The notes beneath the pieces are model-generated. The model was not told the DNA's origin. It worked only from the letters and a program-made list of their open reading frames with translations, and did no database searches. Positions 52,158-62,152 of a stretch of 64,000 bases of DNA are shown here, one piece after another. The stretch comes from Marinilabilia rubra (GTDB taxonomy: Bacteria > Bacteroidota > Bacteroidia > Bacteroidales > Marinilabiliaceae), in contig NZ_QEWP01000002.1 in assembly GCF_003121985.1 (NCBI RefSeq), positions 124,001 to 188,000 on the forward strand, given 5' to 3'. The translations under genes were made by a program, and so were the position numbers. The first letter of the stretch is position 1, and each line of letters starts with the position of its first letter.

Positions 52158-52904
52158 TCAGGTATTCATACCACCGCAAACGTTAATTACCTGACCGGAA
52201 ACATACGCTGAAAGATCAGAACCAAGATACACACAAGTATTGGCGACATCCTCAGGTGTTCCTCCCCTGCGAAGTGGAATTTTGCTTTCCCACTCTTTAC
52301 GAATCTCTTCGGGCAACACACCTGTCATTTCAGTAATAATGAACCCTGGAGCAATCGCATTACTACGAATTCCTCTCAATCCAAGTTCCTGAGCAACAGA
52401 TTTGGTGAATCCAATAATACCGGCTTTAGATGCTGAATAGTTAGCCTGGTTTTTATTACCGGACACACCTACAACAGAGCTCATATTAATGATACTACCG
52501 GTGCTTTGTTTCCACATAATTGGCTGGACAGCCTTGGTAAAATTGAAAACAGACTTAAGATTAACAGCAATCACTGCATCCCACTGATCCTCAGTCATCC
52601 GTTTAAGTGCTCCATCTTTGGTAATACCTGCATTGTTGACCAAAATGTCAACACGCCCAAATTCGGCAGCAATTTCTTTAACAACACGCTGGGTATCTTC
52701 ATAATTTGCGGCATTTGAAGCAAATCCTTTAGCCTTTACACCAAGTTCAGCGAGTTCTTTTTCAGTAGCCTGAACAGCGTCATTGTATTCCAGGTCGGTA
52801 AACGCAACGTTGCATCCCTCAGCAGCAAAACGAAGGGCAATGGCTTTTCCTATTCCCCGGGCTGCGCCGGTTACAATTGCAGTTTTTCCTTCTAGTAATT
52901 TCAT
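52158..52904 (-). CDS. fabG: 3-oxoacyl-[acyl-carrier-protein] reductase
   Basis: A 248-residue SDR, the NADPH-dependent beta-keto reductase of fatty-acid synthesis. It has TGAARGIG at 12-19, NNAG at 90-93, and the catalytic Ser143, Tyr156 and Lys160 in the SSVVG and YSASK boxes. The C-terminal PLRRGGTPEDVANTCVYL and CGGMNT segments are exactly those of FabG. The start at ATG 52904 is preferred over the TTG two codons earlier (52910). Family members also act on acetoacetyl-CoA, so a role in other keto-acyl reductions cannot be excluded. Confidence 0.93.
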   Translation of the reverse strand: MKLLEGKTAIVTGAARGIGKAIALRFAAEGCNVAFTDLEYNDAVQATEKELAELGVKAKGFASNAANYEDTQRVVKEIAAEFGRVDILVNNAGITKDGALKRMTEDQWDAVIAVNLKSVFNFTKAVQPIMWKQSTGSIINMSSVVGVSGNKNQANYSASKAGIIGFTKSVAQELGLRGIRSNAIAPGFIITEMTGVLPEEIRKEWESKIPLRRGGTPEDVANTCVYLGSDLSAYVSGQVINVCGGMNT

Positions 52905-53063
52905 TTTCAATGATGGTTTAAGTTTCTGAACTATTCTACAAAAACAAACTTTTAATTTTGAAAGCGTAAAGATGTTAAAAGTTTTGTAATTATCGACCGT
53001 TTTTCACTGCTTTTTGCGCTTGACACCTTACAGGTATGATATAAAGAAAGCTTTCAATTACAT

Positions 53064-53307
53064 TAGATCGTTAGATTTTCAGATACTTGCCTGACGGCAG
53101 TCAGGTAAGATATAAGACGAATCGTATGATATTGACAATCTGAACATTAACACAAAACACCTTCTAAACATAAACAACTGATTCAATGGTTATTATAAAA
53201 GGCTATAAATCTACTTTTTGGAATTACACACATAACTCCTTTAAAACCCTGGTTATTGGCGCTTTATTGGTTGTCTTATATCTTTTTTCTAAAAATCTAA
53301 CGATCTA
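53064..53307. repeat. Dispersed repeat family, complete 244-bp copy E
   Basis: The left end TAGATCGTTAGATTTT and the right end AAAATCTAACGATCTA are inverted repeats. The left half (with CTTGCCTGACGGCAGTCAGG) matches copies B and C; the right half, on the minus strand, matches copies A and D. It is non-coding and lies in the 442-base gap between fabG and the MscS gene. Nothing else is visible in that gap. Confidence 0.8.
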
Positions 53308-53352
53308 TTTTTAAAAGGAATCCAACAAGTTTTCATACCCCGAAGAGAGGAA

Positions 53353-54462
53353 CTACCCTTTATTACTATTATTGGATATCTCTTCTTGTCCTTCGCCATT
53401 GACTTTATCGTTCTCGAGTTCAACCCTGGCTTTAGGTAAATATTGTGGATAATCACGTTGTAAAAAGGCAATCAGCTCTTCACGCAATCTAACTCTTAAA
53501 TCCCACGCTTTGGGAGAATTTGATGCACTAACAAGCGCTCTTAGCTCCATGGTTTTCTCGGTACATCCGGTAACCTGAAGCACATTTACCTGTCCGTCCC
53601 ACTCCGGGATATCAGGAACAATACGGGCCATTTCTTCCCGCATCTTATCCACCGGAAAACCGTAATCCACATATATATATACTGTACCCATAATGTCTGC
53701 CGAATACCTTGTCCAGTTTTGAAATGGCTTTTCTATAAAATAGTTTATTGGAACCACCAGGCGGCGTTTATCCCATATTCGAATAACCACATAGGTAAGC
53801 GTAATTTCTTCGATCCACCCCCATTCACCCTCAACAATAACAGCATCCTCAAGACGAATTGGTTGAGTTATTGCAATTTGAAAACCTGCAAGCAAAAGTG
53901 ACAAGCTTTTTTGAGCTGCAAAACCCAAAATAATACCTGCAATACCTGCCGATGCCAGCAAGCTCAACCCAATTTCCCGGATTTTATCAAAACTCAATAA
54001 AGCAATGGCCAGAGCAATAAATATCACCAGAAAAGTCATAATCCTCTCAAAAACTTTCATTTGAGTGTGCACTTTCCTGGCTTTAAGATTATCCGGATCG
54101 GCAATATTATATCCGGCTATAAAAAAGTGTTTTATACTTCGGACTACTGCAATACCAAGCCATCCGATCACAAAGACAAGGACCAAAAATACAGCCTGAC
54201 TGGTTTCAACATTGAGATAGCTCTCAAGATAGTTATTGAGGATGCTTAAAGCGATGCTCACAAGAAGCAATTTCAAGGGCGTTTTAATAAGGTTGATAAC
54301 ATTATCAAACCCTCTTTTCATCTGCTTTTTTATTACTTTCCTTAATGTACGTACGAGCCACATCCCAACAATCCAGGTAGCTACCAATACTACTAAAGAT
54401 ATTAAAACAGGAAAAACAAGGCTCTCGGGGTCAGCGGTTGTATCAGAAAACAGCTCTTCCAT
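53353..54462 (-). CDS. MscS-family mechanosensitive ion channel
   Basis: A 369-residue membrane protein with five hydrophobic segments in the first 190 residues. The last of these, SLLASAGIAGIILGFAAQKSLSLLLAG, is the pore-lining TM3 helix of MscS with its Ala/Gly-rich face. The cytoplasmic beta domain follows with RLEDAVIVEGEWGWIEEITLTYVVIRIWDKRRLVVPINYFI, the family's most conserved stretch. The C-terminus is short and polar. Such channels relieve osmotic downshock. It is a single gene, with the sirtuin gene next on the same strand after 57 bases. Confidence 0.92.
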   Translation of the reverse strand: MEELFSDTTADPESLVFPVLISLVVLVATWIVGMWLVRTLRKVIKKQMKRGFDNVINLIKTPLKLLLVSIALSILNNYLESYLNVETSQAVFLVLVFVIGWLGIAVVRSIKHFFIAGYNIADPDNLKARKVHTQMKVFERIMTFLVIFIALAIALLSFDKIREIGLSLLASAGIAGIILGFAAQKSLSLLLAGFQIAITQPIRLEDAVIVEGEWGWIEEITLTYVVIRIWDKRRLVVPINYFIEKPFQNWTRYSADIMGTVYIYVDYGFPVDKMREEMARIVPDIPEWDGQVNVLQVTGCTEKTMELRALVSASNSPKAWDLRVRLREELIAFLQRDYPQYLPKARVELENDKVNGEGQEEISNNSNKG

Positions 54463-54519
54463 TTTAAAGTAAATATGTTTTTAATAAAAAAATTGAATGG
54501 TAATCAATTTCGGATAACT

Positions 54520-55257
54520 CTAAAGCTTTTGCTCCAAAGCCAGCAATGCCTCGGAAGCTTTAGCCACGAGGTGAATATCAGACAGGGGGCCTGTAAAGTT
54601 GGTGGGCTTGGGGTTAATTTCAATTATGGTAGCCCCATTCCTTTTGGCTTCCCACGGAACCATTGCTGCCGGCATCACTTCACCCAGACTTCCTATAATC
54701 ATGCAAACATCGGCTTTACGCGCGGCTTCAAGACTCCCCTGATAAGCTTCCGGTGGGATTGACTCCCCAAAAAAGATGAAAGCCGGTTTAACAAGACCTC
54801 CACATTTGGGACAAGTAACCGGTAATTTATTAAAATCAACCTCAACCGAGGGGAAATGATAGTTACAAGCTGTGCATTCCATTTTCTTGGAATTCCCATG
54901 AAATTCATACACTACTGTGTTCCCCCCTTCCTGATGCAAATTATCGATATTTTGAGTAATCACGCATTCCAATAAGCCTTTTTGCTCAAGTCGGCCCAAT
55001 ACTTTATGTGCGTCATTGGGTTTGGCCACGCCAAAGAAATCATAAAATATTTCCCGGATTACCTTCCATGATTCTAAAGGATTTTCATGAAAGAAATCCA
55101 AATCCAGGACCTCAGGGTCGTACTTTGCCCAAATCCCATTCTCTCCGCGAAAGGGTGGAATACCACTTTCAACGGAGATGCCGGCGCCTGTAAAAGCAAT
55201 TGTACACTTTGAATTCCTAAGAATATTAACAGCTTTTTCTAATTGACTTTCTCTCAT
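54520..55257 (-). CDS. NAD-dependent protein deacylase (sirtuin)
   Basis: A 245-residue SIR2-family enzyme. The NAD site has TGAGISVESGIPPFRG at 23-38, followed by ITQNIDNLHQEGG near 105-117. The catalytic His is in EFHGN near 126, and zinc cysteines are in CTAC and CPKCGG. The C-terminal IEINPKPTN and ALLAL segments close the fold. These enzymes remove acetyl or other acyl groups from lysines using NAD. It is probably a CobB-type, soluble cytosolic protein, and is 57 bases from the MscS gene on the same strand. Confidence 0.92.
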   Translation of the reverse strand: MRESQLEKAVNILRNSKCTIAFTGAGISVESGIPPFRGENGIWAKYDPEVLDLDFFHENPLESWKVIREIFYDFFGVAKPNDAHKVLGRLEQKGLLECVITQNIDNLHQEGGNTVVYEFHGNSKKMECTACNYHFPSVEVDFNKLPVTCPKCGGLVKPAFIFFGESIPPEAYQGSLEAARKADVCMIIGSLGEVMPAAMVPWEAKRNGATIIEINPKPTNFTGPLSDIHLVAKASEALLALEQKL

Positions 55258-55580
55258 ATTTCTTTTTTGGTTTTAGCGGCCTTATACAATCAAACCATCC
55301 ATTAAAAAGTTAATTTTATCAAAATAACCCAACTTTTCAGGGTCAACCCCCTATAACAGGTAGGCAAAATCTATTTTTTTAATTAAAATTGCACTCCCTC
55401 ATTAGTGTAAAATAAACACAACCCATAAAAAAACAAAAAATCCCCAACCCCTGTTTAATCAAGATTCTGAAATTACACGAATTAATTCCGATTTTCATCG
55501 GAAATGTTGCAGAACTTTTCTTTACAGTTATAGAAAAGAACACTTATACATCATATTATTTTCTTTAAAGTAATATTTTA
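55258..55580. other. AT-rich divergent intergenic region
   Basis: 323 bases between the sirtuin gene and the chemoreceptor gene. I see no TAnnTTTG element, repeat or gene. Confidence 0.5.
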
Positions 55581-57467
55581 ATGAAAAAAAAGAACAACCT
55601 TAAACGAAAAGTTTTTGGAACAATACTATTACCATTGTTCCTGATCTATCTGTTTTCCATCCTTTATCTGTCATTCTCTAACTATAGAAAAAACATTGAG
55701 CAGGCCAGAAATCTTGCAAAAACAGAAGCAGGTGAGTTTTCTTCTATAATGACGAACAAACTCCAACAGGACATTACAGCAACCCGCACCATTGCTCACC
55801 TATTTGAAAATCTCCATAATGATACTGCAGAGGAAAAACTAAGTAAAGGCAGGAATATAGCCCAAAAGATAGCCGAAAAAAACCCCAATTACCTGAGTAT
55901 TTGGTTTAGCTGGCAAATGCACGCTCTTAACGATAATTGGAATAAAGAGTATGGCCGGGTAAGAATTAATGTTGTTACCAAGCCATCATTGTTTGTTTTA
56001 CGAGACACCCTGGATATGAATGGGGAAGACATAAACGGGTTATATCATAAAATCAGATCAGCCAACAAAGAGGCAATTACCAGTCCTTATTACGAGGATT
56101 ATGAAGGCAGTTATGAAGATTCAATTTTAGCCAGCAGCATATGTATCCCCATACAAAAAGAGGATAAATTTCATGGATTGATGGGCATTGATCTGGATCT
56201 GAGTTTCTTCAAATCCCTCATCAACGATCTTGATTCCAACAAGTCCGGAGACATTGTTCTCTTTAGCGATGATGGAAGAATTATTGCTTCAACCCGTGAA
56301 GGTCTGCAAGGCGGCTTTTTAAAGAAACAATTCCCGGCTTTGAACAAAAAAATGCATGTATTTGACCAATTGTCTGATAAAAAACTCATTGAAGCCGAGA
56401 TTGAAGAAAACGGTAATACCAACTATTACTCACTTGCGTCAGTTCAACCAATTGAATCAGGAAAAACCTGGGGGCTTGCGGTTATTGTCCCAAGGGAATC
56501 AATAATAAAAGAAGGCAGACAAACTTTCATAACTTCTTTAATAATTGGACTGGCAGGAATGGGATTAATCGCCTTCCTGCTTATGAACATGGTTGTTAAA
56601 ATAGTTTACCCTATCGGTAAAATTGCAGATTTTGCAAGAGAAATCGAAAACGGAAATCTAAATGCAGACCTTGATCTTGAAGAAAGAAATGATGAAATAG
56701 GTGAAATGATTTCCGGGCTGAAGAACATGGCCAGAAGACTGAAAGGTATCATTTGGTCCATTCATGAAAACGCAGAAGAAGTCGATAACTCCACAGTAAA
56801 AATCAATAATAATTTATTGCAACTTTCTGACAGGACTTCAATGCAGGCTTCTTCGATGGAGGAAATCAGCACCTCTATGAATGAAATTTTAAGGAGCAGC
56901 AATGACAATACAAAGCATGCTCAGAATACAGGTTCAATAAGCAAGAACTCAAGTGAAGAGATCAACAAAAGCGCCGAGATTTTCTCAAAGGCAGAGGAAG
57001 ACATTCAAAACCTGAACGAGAAAATTATGATGATCCGGGATATTGCATTTCAGACCAATATTCTGGCTTTGAACGCAGCTGTTGAATCTGCTCGTGCAGG
57101 AGAAGCCGGCAAAGGCTTTTCGGTGGTAGCTGCAGAGGTCCGGAAACTTGCCGAGCAAAGTCGCTCAACTTCGGAGATAATGGAGAAATTATCCGGCGAC
57201 AGTAAGGTATCTGTTGAAGAGGTTTCTGACAAGTTGGGGCTTCTAATTCCTGAAATCAAGAAAACCTCAGAACTCGTTCGGGAAATTGTGTACAACAGTG
57301 AAGAGCAAAGTAGTGCCGTACAACAAATCTCGATGGCAATAGAGCAGCTAAATGATTCCATTCAGCTCACGGCGCGTGAATCAGATGAAATGGCGGATTA
57401 CCTGAACCATTTAAAAACAAAAGCTCAGGAACTCCGCCACAGCACTGAAATTTTTTCCGGGAATTAG
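55581..57467 (+). CDS. Methyl-accepting chemotaxis protein with dCache-type sensor
   Basis: A 628-residue chemoreceptor. TM1 is at about 11-32. The large periplasmic domain (about 35-310) looks like a double Cache module, with the [25 protein letters not shown] and [19 protein letters not shown] strands of the membrane-distal part. TM2 is at about 314-340. HAMP follows near 340-395, then the signalling hairpin with [24 protein letters not shown] near 492-515, which is canonical. There is no tether pentapeptide at the C-terminus. dCache domains usually bind amino acids, amines or carboxylates; the ligand is unknown. It converges on sucD with 36 bases between stops. Confidence 0.92.
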   Translation: MKKKNNLKRKVFGTILLPLFLIYLFSILYLSFSNYRKNIEQARNLAKTEAGEFSSIMTNKLQQDITATRTIAHLFENLHNDTAEEKLSKGRNIAQKIAEKNPNYLSIWFSWQMHALNDNWNKEYGRVRINVVTKPSLFVLRDTLDMNGEDINGLYHKIRSANKEAITSPYYEDYEGSYEDSILASSICIPIQKEDKFHGLMGIDLDLSFFKSLINDLDSNKSGDIVLFSDDGRIIASTREGLQGGFLKKQFPALNKKMHVFDQLSDKKLIEAEIEENGNTNYYSLASVQPIESGKTWGLAVIVPRESIIKEGRQTFITSLIIGLAGMGLIAFLLMNMVVKIVYPIGKIADFAREIENGNLNADLDLEERNDEIGEMISGLKNMARRLKGIIWSIHENAEEVDNSTVKINNNLLQLSDRTSMQASSMEEISTSMNEILRSSNDNTKHAQNTGSISKNSSEEINKSAEIFSKAEEDIQNLNEKIMMIRDIAFQTNILALNAAVESARAGEAGKGFSVVAAEVRKLAEQSRSTSEIMEKLSGDSKVSVEEVSDKLGLLIPEIKKTSELVREIVYNSEEQSSAVQQISMAIEQLNDSIQLTARESDEMADYLNHLKTKAQELRHSTEIFSGN

Positions 57468-57503
57468 CAGAGGGTGAGTTCCAAATCACTCCTTCCATGC
57501 AGG

Positions 57504-58385
57504 TTATGCTTTATTAAGAGCTGCCTGCATGGTTGCCCCAATCTCGGCCGGGGATTCAACAACATGAATACCGCACTCTTCCATTACTTTCATTTTTGCG
57601 GCTGCAGTATCATCTTTACCTCCAATAATAGCACCGGCATGTCCCATCCTACGTCCTTTAGGGGCGGTCTGACCTGCAATAAATCCAACCACCGGTTTGG
57701 TTCCGTTTTCTTTTATCCATCTGGCAGCATCCGTCTCCATGCTACCTCCTATCTCGCCAATAATTACAATGCCTTCAGTATTTTCATCTTCCATCAACAG
57801 CTTAGCAGCTTCAAGCGTGGAAGTACCAATAACCGGATCTCCTCCAATCCCAATACATGTACTTTGGCCCAATCCCAATTTTGTTAATTGATCAACAGCT
57901 TCGTAAGTAAGAGTTCCGGAACGACTGATCACGCCAATACTGCCTTCCTTATGAATAAACCCGGGCATAATGCCTGCTTTGGCCTTTCCGGGGGAAATAA
58001 TACCGGGACAGTTAGGTCCAATTAACCGGCTTTTGCGCGATGACAAAAAGTGTTTTACTTTAATCATATCTGAAGTAGGAATACCTTCACTAATGGCAAC
58101 AATAAGGCCTACACCTGCATCGGCTGCTTCCATTATGGCATCAGCAGCAAATTGAGGCGGAACAAATATCACCGAGGTATCAGCTCCGGTATCTTTTACT
58201 GCATCAGAAACAGTATTAAAAACCGGCAGATTAAGATGGGTCGTGCCACCTTTACCAGGGGTAACGCCACCAACAACCGGTGTGCCGTATTCAATCATTT
58301 GTTCTGCATGGAAAGTTCCTTCTCGTCCGGTGAACCCCTGGACAATAACCTTGGAATCTTGGTCGATTAACACACTCATAGACAA
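57504..58385 (-). CDS. sucD: Succinate-CoA ligase, alpha subunit
   Basis: A 293-residue alpha subunit of succinyl-CoA synthetase, a TCA-cycle enzyme. It has the CoA-binding N-terminal Rossmann domain ([20 protein letters not shown] near residue 17-36) and [11 protein letters not shown] near 122. The phosphohistidine loop is [13 protein letters not shown] near 243-255, and the nucleotide-linked [14 protein letters not shown] near 155. The beta subunit (sucC) is not next to it; downstream lies the convergent chemoreceptor. The separation of sucC and sucD is common in Bacteroidota. Confidence 0.95.
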   Translation of the reverse strand: MSMSVLIDQDSKVIVQGFTGREGTFHAEQMIEYGTPVVGGVTPGKGGTTHLNLPVFNTVSDAVKDTGADTSVIFVPPQFAADAIMEAADAGVGLIVAISEGIPTSDMIKVKHFLSSRKSRLIGPNCPGIISPGKAKAGIMPGFIHKEGSIGVISRSGTLTYEAVDQLTKLGLGQSTCIGIGGDPVIGTSTLEAAKLLMEDENTEGIVIIGEIGGSMETDAARWIKENGTKPVVGFIAGQTAPKGRRMGHAGAIIGGKDDTAAAKMKVMEECGIHVVESPAEIGATMQAALNKA

Positions 58386-58492
58386 ATAAGTATAAAGTTT
58401 ATAGCTGATTAATATAACGCTTCTCTTTTTTCGAACACTAAAATAAAATATTTCATTAATGTATAGTTAACACAAATCGGGGCCAAAGAGTT

Positions 58493-58500
58493 TATTTTTG
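58493..58500 (+). promoter_or_regulatory. -7 promoter element of the third chemoreceptor gene
   Basis: TATTTTTG matches TAnnTTTG and lies 20 bases before the ATG at 58521. At the -33 position only TTAA is present, so this is a half match. Confidence 0.4.
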
Positions 58501-58520
58501 AGCAAAACCCAGAAAAAACT

Positions 58521-60500
58521 ATGACCATGATGAACTGGCAATCACTCAAAATTCGCCATAAACTTTTTTTAGGATTTGGAATTGTTGTTACTGTTACCGC
58601 TTTATTTGGAGGAATCTTGCTTTCAGGCCTCTACTCCATAAATAATTCTTCAAAAGACCTCTACAACAACCACATACCCGCATTATCCCAAACTTACGAT
58701 CTGCAAAACCACTGGCAAAAAGCCATTTTCAATTTACGTACTTTTTCAACACAAAAAAAAGAGCAATATTATGTAATGGCCAACCATCATTTAAATAAAG
58801 CCAGAGAGATATTGGATTCTCTCAAGGTTGAAAGTGAACAAAAAAAAAGCAAATGGGAGTTTATTGACCGGGAATTGGCACACTTCCAAAAGCAAGCCAG
58901 AAACTCATTCTCCGCTGCTCTTCAAGTTGAAACATCCTATTCAAAGCTGGATTCTGCCCAGAAAAGACTGCATGAGTTGTCAGATAACTACCTGAGTCTT
59001 CAATACAAAAAACTAAAAAGAGATATAGACAATGGAGAGGCTAATCACATCGTGAAAAGAAGAGTGGATAAAATCAATCTGATGAATGAGATTGTGAGAA
59101 CTGCCGAAAATCTTAAAATCACGATTGGAGAAACCAATTTCAGAAATGACCCCACGTTGTTGGATGAAGTAGTACCCACCCTTAGCATTATTGACCTAAA
59201 CGTAGGAACCATTCTGCCAATGACGACCAAGCAGTATGATGTGAAATCCCTTAATGAAATAAAAGATCAGGGAGAGATTTGCAAAAATGCTATTACCAAA
59301 CTAACTGATAACTGGAAAACCTACAGTAAGCTAAATAATCATGATTTCCTCGAGCGCGGGTTATCTCTCACCATGGATATGGCAGACAAACAGGAGAACT
59401 ATCTTGCAAGAAGTGCAAAGTCCAACCTGCAGCATGCATCTAATGCCAGAAATATTTGGTGGTGGAGTGTTTCTCTTTCCATGTTGACGGCCATTTTCAT
59501 TGCCTGGCGCATCAGCCGTTCACTTTCGGATCCAATTATAAATCTGACCGCCCTTGCTGAACAGCAAGCTGACGGGTTATTAATTGAAATACCCGAAACA
59601 ACGAGAAATGATGAAGTAGGTAAATTAACCCGCTCCATGAAACTGCATCAGGAACAAACTCACCGAATTGTTGATGCATTGAAGAATATGGGGATTTCAT
59701 TAAATGATTTGATGCAACGACTAAAAGAAAGATCTGAAAGGCTCACAGCGACTACAACATCTCAGGCTTCATCAGCACAGGAGATAACAGCCTCCATTGA
59801 AGAGATGCAGGCCCTCACAGAGAACAGCAGTCAGGAAACAGAGCAGGCCTCAATCCAAATTCAAAAAGCAAAAACCGATGTGGCACTATACATTGAGCAG
59901 AACAGAGAGGCTATCGATCATATGCAGGAATTAATGAAACGAAGTTCGGTAATTTCCGAACTCGCCTCACAAACCTATATTCTTTCATTAAATGCATCAG
60001 TTGAAGCATCCCGGGGTGGCGACGAAAGTAAGGGGTTTGGCACCATTGCCAAGGCTATGCGTGAATTGGCTGAAAAGATAAAAAATGTATCAAGTGAACT
60101 AAATGATTTGACTGAAAAAGGTCAAAAAACATCAGATGAAGCTAACCTTAATCTGGATAATATCAGTCAGATAATCACCTACAATGAAAATGTCCTCCAG
60201 CGTATGGCAACTCTGTCGTTACAGCAAAATGCCGAGACCCGACAGGTGGCAAGTGCCATCCAGGAACTGAATTTGGAAACACAACGAACTGCCCAAATGG
60301 CTGAGGCAATGTCGGGCGAAGCCACCAGAATGAATTCACATTCTGATGAACTTCAAGAAATTCTTACCTTTTACCGAAAAGAGGAAAAGGAGGAAGATTC
60401 CCTCCCTAAAGTAAACCAGTGGGAATGGGCTGAACTTTTGCCGAATGATGAAGAGAAGGACACAGCAGCTATATTGAAAGAGGAAGAAATTAGTGGATAG
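58521..60500 (+). CDS. Methyl-accepting chemotaxis protein with a divergent signalling tip
   Basis: A 659-residue receptor. TM1 is at about 13-35 and TM2 at about 312-332, with a helical ligand domain between them (four-helix-bundle style). HAMP is at about 335-395. The cytoplasmic coiled coil has the right heptad character, but its hairpin tip reads ASQTYILSLNASVEASRGGDESKGFGTIAKAMRELAEK (about 485-522) where normal receptors have [19 protein letters not shown] and GFAVVAxEVRxLAExS. The C-terminus is acidic and does not end in a tether. It may signal weakly, to a different CheA, or not at all. It is convergent with hemH. Confidence 0.88.
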   Translation: MTMMNWQSLKIRHKLFLGFGIVVTVTALFGGILLSGLYSINNSSKDLYNNHIPALSQTYDLQNHWQKAIFNLRTFSTQKKEQYYVMANHHLNKAREILDSLKVESEQKKSKWEFIDRELAHFQKQARNSFSAALQVETSYSKLDSAQKRLHELSDNYLSLQYKKLKRDIDNGEANHIVKRRVDKINLMNEIVRTAENLKITIGETNFRNDPTLLDEVVPTLSIIDLNVGTILPMTTKQYDVKSLNEIKDQGEICKNAITKLTDNWKTYSKLNNHDFLERGLSLTMDMADKQENYLARSAKSNLQHASNARNIWWWSVSLSMLTAIFIAWRISRSLSDPIINLTALAEQQADGLLIEIPETTRNDEVGKLTRSMKLHQEQTHRIVDALKNMGISLNDLMQRLKERSERLTATTTSQASSAQEITASIEEMQALTENSSQETEQASIQIQKAKTDVALYIEQNREAIDHMQELMKRSSVISELASQTYILSLNASVEASRGGDESKGFGTIAKAMRELAEKIKNVSSELNDLTEKGQKTSDEANLNLDNISQIITYNENVLQRMATLSLQQNAETRQVASAIQELNLETQRTAQMAEAMSGEATRMNSHSDELQEILTFYRKEEKEEDSLPKVNQWEWAELLPNDEEKDTAAILKEEEISG

Positions 60501-60519
60501 TTAACAGAGAATCGATACT

Positions 60520-61527
60520 TCACACCATTTTCCCTATAGCCTCCACCCACTCATCACTGAGATTGAGACATGGAATAGCAGTAAATTTTTCTCCACCAGC
60601 CTCTAGAAAAGTTTCACGGCCTTCCATTCCAATTTCTTCAATGGTTTCAAGACAATCACTGACAAAGGCCGGCGTGACAACCAGTATTTTTTTTACCCCT
60701 TTGCCGGGTAATTGAGCCAAAACATCCGATGTAGCAGGCCCAAGCCATTTGTCACTTCCCAGTCTGGACTGGAATGAAACACTGTATTCCTCATCATTCA
60801 AGTTAAGTTGCTCTATTACCAGCCGTGTGGTTTCAAAAACCTGATGCCGGTAACAAAACTTATGTGCCGGTGAGGGAGTACGGCAACAATCCGTTGACTT
60901 TAAACAGTGATTGCCTGTAATGTCACCCTTTAAAATATGCCGCTCGGGCACCCCGTGGTAGCTAAACAACAAATGATCAAACTCCTCCCTGAGAAATGGT
61001 TTTATACTATTCGAAAGAGCTTGGATGTAATCAGGATGATTGTAATAAGGGTCAACAATCTTTAATTGAAAAGCGTAATTTCCCTTTTCCCAAACTTCCT
61101 TCACATATTCAACAGCTGTTTCATAACTACTCATGGCATAATGCGGATAAAGAGGGAACAGCACCACCTCTTCCGCGTTTGGTTGATACTCCTGTATCTC
61201 TGACAAGGATGCCTGAGGAGTGGGATTTCCATAACGCATACTCAAATAGGCAGGTAACCCGGTCTTCTCCTCCACCCTGGCCCGCAGTTTCTCACTCAAA
61301 ACAATCAACGGAGAGCCCTCCTGAGTCCAAATGCTCTTGTATTTTTTCGCGCTGCGTGGCGCCCTGAAAGGCGCAATAATGCCATTTACCAAAAGATAAC
61401 GCGGTACCTTGGGGATATCAATCACGCGGCCATCCATCAGGAATTCTCTCAAATATTTGCGAACATCTTTCACGGCAAATGAATCGGGCGATCCCAAATT
61501 AGCCAAAAGAAGGACTTTTTTACTCAT
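60520..61527 (-). CDS. hemH: Ferrochelatase
   Basis: A 335-residue ferrochelatase that inserts iron into protoporphyrin. The catalytic His191 is in FSYHGVPERH. The acidic patch is in DCLETIEEIGMEGRETF near 290, and the QSRLGSDKWLGP block near 253 is typical. The N-terminal LLLANLGSPDS and LREFLMDGRVIDIP marks are also typical. A CLKSTDCC...FC segment near 208-226 has clustered cysteines; a 2Fe-2S cluster in such enzymes is usually C-terminal, so I make no claim about it. The 180-bp repeat copy 2 ends 15 bases before its start codon. Confidence 0.94.
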   Translation of the reverse strand: MSKKVLLLANLGSPDSFAVKDVRKYLREFLMDGRVIDIPKVPRYLLVNGIIAPFRAPRSAKKYKSIWTQEGSPLIVLSEKLRARVEEKTGLPAYLSMRYGNPTPQASLSEIQEYQPNAEEVVLFPLYPHYAMSSYETAVEYVKEVWEKGNYAFQLKIVDPYYNHPDYIQALSNSIKPFLREEFDHLLFSYHGVPERHILKGDITGNHCLKSTDCCRTPSPAHKFCYRHQVFETTRLVIEQLNLNDEEYSVSFQSRLGSDKWLGPATSDVLAQLPGKGVKKILVVTPAFVSDCLETIEEIGMEGRETFLEAGGEKFTAIPCLNLSDEWVEAIGKMV

Positions 61528-61542
61528 TGGTTTAATTTATAT

Positions 61543-61722
61543 TAGCCTGGTTTATTTATGAGTTTTCGTTATGAAATGTATAATTACCAATAAATACTGG
61601 CAACCGCAAAGAAAATTGATGAAGGAAATAGTGAACTATTTTCAAGTCAGTTTTATTGAGGACGCCAGTATTTGGCAGGTAATTGAACATTGTAATAGAT
61701 AATTTATGAATAATCCAGGTTA
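61543..61722. repeat. 180-bp inverted-repeat element, copy 2
   Basis: The ends TAGCCTGGTTTATTTA and TGAATAATCCAGGTTA are inverted repeats with mismatches. It aligns without gaps to copy 1 at 35512-35691. An inner stem pairs AAATACTGGC (61592-61601) with GCCAGTATTT (61664-61673), and a central stem pairs AAATAGT with ACTATTT. It stands 15 bases upstream of the hemH start codon. An 81-codon minus-strand frame overlapping it is not protein-like. Confidence 0.85.
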
Positions 61723-62152
61723 GATCCTTAGATTTACAGAGATAAGATTTAAGATGATTTGTATAACACACGAAACCTAAATCGGAACACACAAACCACA
61801 TAAAATACCAGCTATTGATTGTTTGTCCAATACCAAGTTACAACTAATGATTGCTTTAGGTTAAATAAATTACAACACTTGTTTTTAACGCTAAAACCAA
61901 TTGGCAAAGACCTGTTTTACCACAGACAAAAAAATTAACATCGAATCGTTTACCATAATAACTACATTGCGGCTCTGCGTTTAAGCCTGTTTATAATAAA
62001 TCATCTCCATAAAACTAACAATAAAGCAGATAAAATCTATTATCTCAAACATAACATTGATGCAAAATGTTAGATAACTGAAACAGGTTCTCAGGAGCGA
62101 TGTTCAATACCTCCGGCAATCTGCAGAAATTATCATTCATAAGGCACAGTAT
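61723..62152. other. Intergenic region with a degenerate repeat-family copy
   Basis: 430 bases before the SDR gene. At 61721-61790 TAGATCCTTAGATTTAC and then AGATTTAAGATGATTTGTATAA recall the TAGATCGTTAG family (copy F, decayed). The rest is AT-rich without a visible gene or promoter. Confidence 0.45.

Noticed and set aside
61556-61801. 81-codon minus-strand frame over the 180-bp element copy 2
   Set aside because: It coincides with the non-coding inverted-repeat element, and copy 1 has no matching frame.
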